Both the position numbers and the translations under genes were made by a program. The notes under the pieces are model-generated. The model had not been told where the DNA came from. It worked only from the letters and a program-made list of their open reading frames with translations, and searched no databases. Shown piece by piece: positions 59,595-64,000 of a DNA stretch of 64,000 nt; the stretch's first letter is position 1; each line of letters starts with the position of its first letter. Origin of the DNA: Mactromeris polynyma. Taxonomy: Eukaryota > Mollusca > Bivalvia > Venerida > Mactridae. The stretch lies in NCBI GenBank assembly GCA_032209605.1, contig JASFXZ010000009.1, forward strand, positions 22,183,553-22,247,552, written 5' to 3'.

Positions 59595-60700
59595 TTAAAT
59601 CTAGTTTCAGTATCGATGTCAAATACAATTTAACTAAATTTACCATTACATACCATGCGTTTGGTGCATTTATTTACGATGTCGTGATGTCACAGTGTGA
59701 CCGTAGATTTTACACTAAAATAGATTGGATAACGTGCTCTGTTTCTATGGCGATGTATTTTAAGAGTTGATTAATTTGGAACAATGCATAAACTAGGGCC
59801 CCATGAAAGAGAACGTTGTCAGGTTTATTACTACATACTGTCTTTGTTGCATTTTATTGAATCTAAGATTAAATTCATTGATTGCCAGAGGCTCAGATTT
59901 CGCTCCAAGAAAATTTATCGCTGTATAAACAATCTCAGAAGCTTGAATTAATCACGTTTGGAGATAATTGATTGGCATCTCAAAAAAAATTAGCGTAATT
60001 ATTTTTAACCGTAATTTTAGAATATATCCGATGATTAAATATCGTTTAAGGAAATTCCGAATAACTTATCTCAAAAGATGTACGTATCGTTCTTCGCTCA
60101 TTCTTTCCGTTCGTTCTTTTTTTACATGGATACGAATTATTCTTTTTGGTTACATCTAAAGATGTATGTGTATGCTTCACGCATCAGTAATCCTTCTTAG
60201 TCTATATCGTCATTAAAAAGACGACTACTTTTTTATTATTATCGTCTTATTTTTTTACAAATGTTGACGAACCTGACACAGTCAAACTACTCTATCCATT
60301 GGTATTTCTTTTATTAATGGTACTTTAGAAATGTTAAGTTTCCGTTTCAATGCTCACGTTCATTCAACTTTGACCTAAAGCTAGGTTTAATCACATTGAC
60401 TTGTACGTTTTTTTAAACAGGTTATAACCATAACACGTATATCCCGTTGAGATAAGAAAAGTACAAGGACATATTGTTAACAATTTCCAGAAGTCAAATA
60501 AGAAAGTCTTCGTCGGTTTTCCATTGCTTGCTTTTTATCGCCATCTTACAGTAATGAGTCAAACAAAATCGAAAATAAAATGTATTGACAAAGTTGCGAC
60601 ATTAACCTATTTCAAATCACATTATACAACGCAAAACTTTTACATTGGATTTTGCAACATTGCAATTTTAATAAAAACGGGCGCTAACTCTCACGCGCAT
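59595..60700. other. No gene recognised
   Basis: AT-rich intergenic sequence upstream of the second 41-aa gene; would include its distal promoter. Confidence 0.4.
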
Positions 60701-60704
60701 ACGT

Positions 60705-60712
60705 TGACGTCA
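60705..60712 (+). promoter_or_regulatory. Perfect CRE/ATF-type site, candidate promoter of second 41-aa gene
   Basis: TGACGTCA, the full palindromic CREB/ATF consensus. It lies in a relatively GC-rich patch (CACGCGCATACGT before it), about 90 bp before a donor-like AAG|GTAATT at 60800/60801 that could end a noncoding first exon. Another TGACGTCA is at about 27009. Promoter role is inferred from position only. Confidence 0.35.
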
Positions 60713-61129
60713 GCAAGAGTGACTTTCCTTCGTTGTTGTCATTCGGCAACGTTGTTTCTCCTAAGTTCGTCTGCAACTTTTTCATACTAAGATCAAAAAG
60801 GTAATTGTTATGTTCTAAATTAATTTACATTAATCTTGAAGATTTGGCTCTTGAATGGACAATTAAATTAGGCCTAAGTCTACTGCTTTGATCCATAGTC
60901 CGCCTTTAATTTTGGAAACAAGTCCTGTTTCGCGTGTTTCCCTATTAGAGGTAGGGGAAGTAATCGAGAAAAGTAAGCTGAAGTAGTTAAGGTAGTTAAG
61001 GTATGTGTCTAAAAAAACATTTGTTAGCTACAATATGGCGTCCACCAGATCAGATTGTCAGATCACGTTACCTATCTAAAGATAGGGACTACTTTTCCTT
61101 CGTTTAAGAAACGACACAACTACTTTCTT

Positions 61130-61370
61130 TACCTTGTGCTAGGTAGAATTCAGGGTCGAGGGTTCGAGCCCCTCATCGGGCGAACTTTTCCCTCTTGATT
61201 TACTTCAATGGTGGCAGCGGTGTTTGACGACCTAAGGTGATTTAGCCTCAAATGCCGGAAGGGGGAGGGTTCTATTGGTGTGGGGTTAGACGGTCGTCCG
61301 GTTAGCTCAGTCGGTAGGGCGCCGTACTAATGCCCACATCGGGCGCACTTTTCCCCCTGTATTAACTTCA
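61130..61370 (+). mobile_element. Two fragments of a tRNA-derived SINE
   Basis: The first fragment retains box B (GAGGGTTCGAGCCCC, about 61158-61172) and a body TCGGGCGAACTTTTCCCTCT. The second has an excellent tRNA head (TTAGCTCAGTCGGTAGGGCG at 61302-61321), has lost box B by internal deletion, and continues with the same body (TCGGGCGCACTTTTCCCCCT). They lie in the proposed 5' UTR intron of the second 41-aa gene. Confidence 0.65.
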
Positions 61371-61874
61371 TTAATAAAATCGAGATTAATAGTCATTAGA
61401 TATTAAGCAAATAGTAAAATATCTAAAGATCTACATACATATTAGTTAAATCTATGCCTACAAGTCCCGTCTCAAAACATTCTCATTAACAATATGTCAT
61501 ATTGAACTCGCTTTGTAAGAATTTATAAATTGAGCTGTGTATTTGATCCATTTCGAGATTTGTTGTTTTGGCTGTAAAAATTGTCTGAAGCAACGTGCTT
61601 GTTTGTCTTTGAGTTTCTATTCTGCTATTTACTATCAAAAACAAACACCGTAAAGAGTGCATAACGACTCATCGTTGCATATTTATAAAAGAATTGTCTC
61701 TAAACTGATTTGTCAATAAGGATTACCAAATAATGAATAAAGCACCATGTATATCTTGCTATGAATGTTTATATTTTTAATCACAGGATTAGACCACAGA
61801 GCCTCCATTGTTGTCCATATCCTTATAAGGTACTATCACTCCGATTGGAACGAGTCAACCTAATTGTGAGAAAG

Positions 61875-62766
61875 ATGTGCCAAAAGGTCACGTGTGAGAA
61901 ATGCAACAAACCTACATGGAAAGGTGAGTTCCTCTTGTTTGCATCTTTTCCGCGTATAATAGAGGAATGTGTTATAACATAATTCGTTAGAATCACACAT
62001 ATTTCCTAGACACCCACATTACATATTAACCCCTTAAAATCCGCATCTAAGGAATGGAATAATACAGTTACTGTTCTCGATTATAAACCAGTATGAGTAC
62101 GTACATGTGTAAAGTTTCGTTATTTTAGTCCTCCTTGAGTTAGATACAAATACGTGTAACTTGTGCCAACTAAAGCTTCCCAGTAATACACTGCGAGTGG
62201 CTGTTGAAAGTGCATGTACAAAGTGGATGTACCAATTTGAGTTCAATATGTCTACCACCCCTCTAATAACACTCTTGGAATTAGCTTTATGACACGATAC
62301 GCTAAGTTACAACTTGTTTCAGAACTTGTGTGAAACTTGGGTCCGACAGCCTTATCCTTTCACTTTTCTGTCCACTGCTCGTGTCTCCAGTAGCCTTCAT
62401 TCATTTCCGGTGCCGGCAATCGTTAGAACTAGTTCTAGATATATGTCATAGTTTCCTTCAGCTGGAGTAAGTAAGTTCAAATGACCTCATTTCAGCAAAG
62501 CATTGGACGTTATGTTCAATAATTAGAGTTTGGAGACAAGCCTAAAAATGCGGCCTCGCAATTGGTCAAATATATGACAGGGCTAACAACCAACCGATCC
62601 GAGACGTGGGTTTTGAGACTGTTTGCCAAACTCAAATTTATGAATTCACATCTTGATTCATTCAACACTTTTCTATTTAATTATATCAGGATGTGGACAA
62701 CATATTGAGGAAGCTTTGAAGGGTGTGCCCGTAGAGGAACGCTGCACGTGTCCCCGGGATAAATAG
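61875..62766 (+). CDS. 41-aa cysteine-rich putative zinc-binding protein, copy 2
   Basis: Coding exons 61875-61923 and 62690-62766; donor AAAG|GTGAGT, acceptor TTATATCAG|G; the intron splits the Gly17 codon exactly as in copy 1. Protein: MCQKVTCEKCNKPTWKG then CGQHIEEALKGVPVEERCTC and PRDK. All six Cys/His of copy 1 that could bind zinc are retained, and the KPTWKGCGQHIE core is identical. A leading noncoding exon is joined at an acceptor TTTTTAATCACAG at 61786. The upstream donor is probably 60800/60801. The in-frame codons upstream to an ATG at 61761 run through that intron and are not used. Lies about 9 kb downstream of copy 1 on the same strand, so this is a tandem duplicate under coding constraint. 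Function unknown. Confidence 0.8.
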
Positions 62767-62776
62767 ATGGACGTCA

Positions 62777-63051
62777 GTAAGAATAGTCGTGTTTGGTGGC
62801 ATACTTCTTAGCACTAGTTTAGTTTAGCAAACAGATGGAAACATTTCTCAGTAAGATAAATTTCCCGATGACAGGCGATTCTTACCAAAATTAATAGTCA
62901 CTTTCTATAATGTATAGTATCACTCTCTCTACAGAATATCTACGGGCTAAGGGGAAAGCCAAGAATATGTTTGTTAACGATTATATCTGATTTGGTTGCT
63001 GAAATATGTAGCTCTATTCCTTTTAATTCACACATGTTATATTCTTTCCAG
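62777..63051 (+). other. Probable 3' UTR intron of second 41-aa gene
   Basis: Donor CGTCA|GTAAGA at 62776/62777, ten bases after the stop, and acceptor TATTCTTTCCAG at 63051. A last exon would run from 63052 to about 63370. The presence of an intron just after the stop matches the first copy. Confidence 0.45.
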
Positions 63052-63345
63052 ACGGATGCGTTTAAAACATCGTCAAGGGAGACAATCAGACAACATTCTA
63101 ACATGGACATTTTGTTATTCCATACTAATGTCTATTGCACTGTCATAACTGTTTTACTGATAGCATTCGTTTTCGATGCTAATAAAAAGAGAAAAAACAC
63201 AGTGTTTTAGCTTATATTTTATATTGATTCTTGCAATAATGAATCCTTTCTGGAATGAACCATGCTCTCACACGTTGTCATTTTTCTTACATTTCGTACG
63301 ACTTGACGTAATCTTCATTCATTTAAACGTCGATGAACATGTATA

Positions 63346-63351
63346 AATAAA
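63346..63351 (+). terminator. Polyadenylation signal, second 41-aa gene
   Basis: AATAAA in GTATAAATAAAAGTAGTC, about 580 bp after the stop codon and about 300 bp into the proposed last exon. Confidence 0.4.
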
Positions 63352-63371
63352 AGTAGTCTTTATGTAGTCTA

Positions 63372-64000
63372 TACTAACTAAGCAGATATATATCGACGTA
63401 TGAACCCAAACTGTCTATGGACGATAGGATGATACGAATGTACAAAAAGGAGCGTAATTACTAACATGAAGTTACTTAATAGAAAGTCATACCAGTTGAA
63501 ATGTGTGTACAATTGAATTTCAATTCAGCATCTACATGGTATTCAATATGATAAAAAACGTTCACCAACGTCTCCAGTCGAGCCAATATTTAATTAATTT
63601 ACAAATTTACATATTGCAATAAAAAATAAATGACGTAAAGTGCAAGTATATTCAAAGCATTTGTTATCGTTGCATAAGTGGTCATGTATAACTAAATGTA
63701 CATCCACATAAGTACACTGGGGAGTCACAATTTGACCATTATTCAACGGGTTTAAGTGGTAGTAGCGCAACACATCAAAACAGGGAAACACTGTACGAAA
63801 TACAAATGGATACTGACATGATTACGAAATGCATATAAAAATACAGGAGTCAACATCAGACAACAAAATGAATAGGTAGGAAATAGATAAGATTGACTGG
63901 CTGAATTATCATACATCCGTATCAGTCCTTTCCGTCTTCTATGACAGTACCAGGGAAAGTGTTTCCAGCCGGTATAACAATGGTACATCACTTGTATTAC
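63372..64000. other. No gene recognised
   Basis: AT-rich sequence to the window edge. Minus-strand frames at 63594-63991 have no recognisable motif. Confidence 0.4.

Noticed and set aside
61761..61982. 73-codon single-exon version of the second Cys-rich gene
   Set aside because: It runs upstream across a strong splice acceptor and downstream through a GTGAGT donor; the spliced 41-aa form matches the paralogue exactly.

Overview
This is an AT-rich eukaryotic window with spliced genes, no operons and no CRISPR-like array. It looks like a marine invertebrate, most probably a bivalve mollusc. The grounds are three kinds of non-LTR retrotransposon, several tRNA-headed SINEs, many short inverted-repeat elements (MITEs), and a dispersed repeat bounded by AGCTCACCT / AGGTGAGC with a terminal GGCCATCATGGCC hairpin, which I associate with bivalve genomes. 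The species is not determinable by reading. Most of the window is intergenic, intronic or repeat-derived.

Layout. 0-13.2 kb holds two diverged, collinear copies of a roughly 3 kb segment (about 0.14-3.7 kb and 10.2-13.2 kb), separated by a degraded CR1/L2-like LINE (4.98-7.7 kb). 13.7-15.4 kb is repeat-rich, with a SINE, followed by a minus-strand candidate coding exon. 17.56-23.19 kb holds a minus-strand LINE remnant and a nearly complete LINE with an L1-type ORF1 and a long EN-RT ORF2. The two ORFs lie in one frame and are separated by a single UAG. 27-28.4 kb has a candidate small two-exon gene. 29.1-33.95 kb is a third LINE, split by a 1,298-bp Tc1/mariner-like DNA transposon that duplicated a TA. 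That transposon carries a tRNA-like sequence about 140 bp inside each end, both pointing inward. 34-50.5 kb is mostly noncoding, with a hairpin MITE, the bivalve-type repeat, a 24-bp minisatellite, SINE and pogo-like MITE copies, and a broken zinc-finger-like reading frame.

The most gene-like part is 51-63.4 kb. It contains two tandem, same-strand paralogues encoding 41-residue cysteine-rich proteins. Both have a coding intron at the same place and phase (after the first base of the Gly17 codon), an intron in the 5' UTR and probably one in the 3' UTR. Shared motifs are C-x2-C, KPTWKGCGQHIE and RCTC, suggesting a tiny zinc-binding protein. The coding exons are only 49 and 77 bases, so ordinary ORF calling misses them. 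The introns of the first copy hold a hAT-like MITE, two minisatellites, a SINE and an unexplained cluster of short palindromes.

I see no convincing large host gene. The transposable elements form layers: DNA transposon inside LINE, SINE inside dispersed repeat, MITE next to LINE tail. The two 41-aa genes are the clearest candidates for functional host coding sequence.
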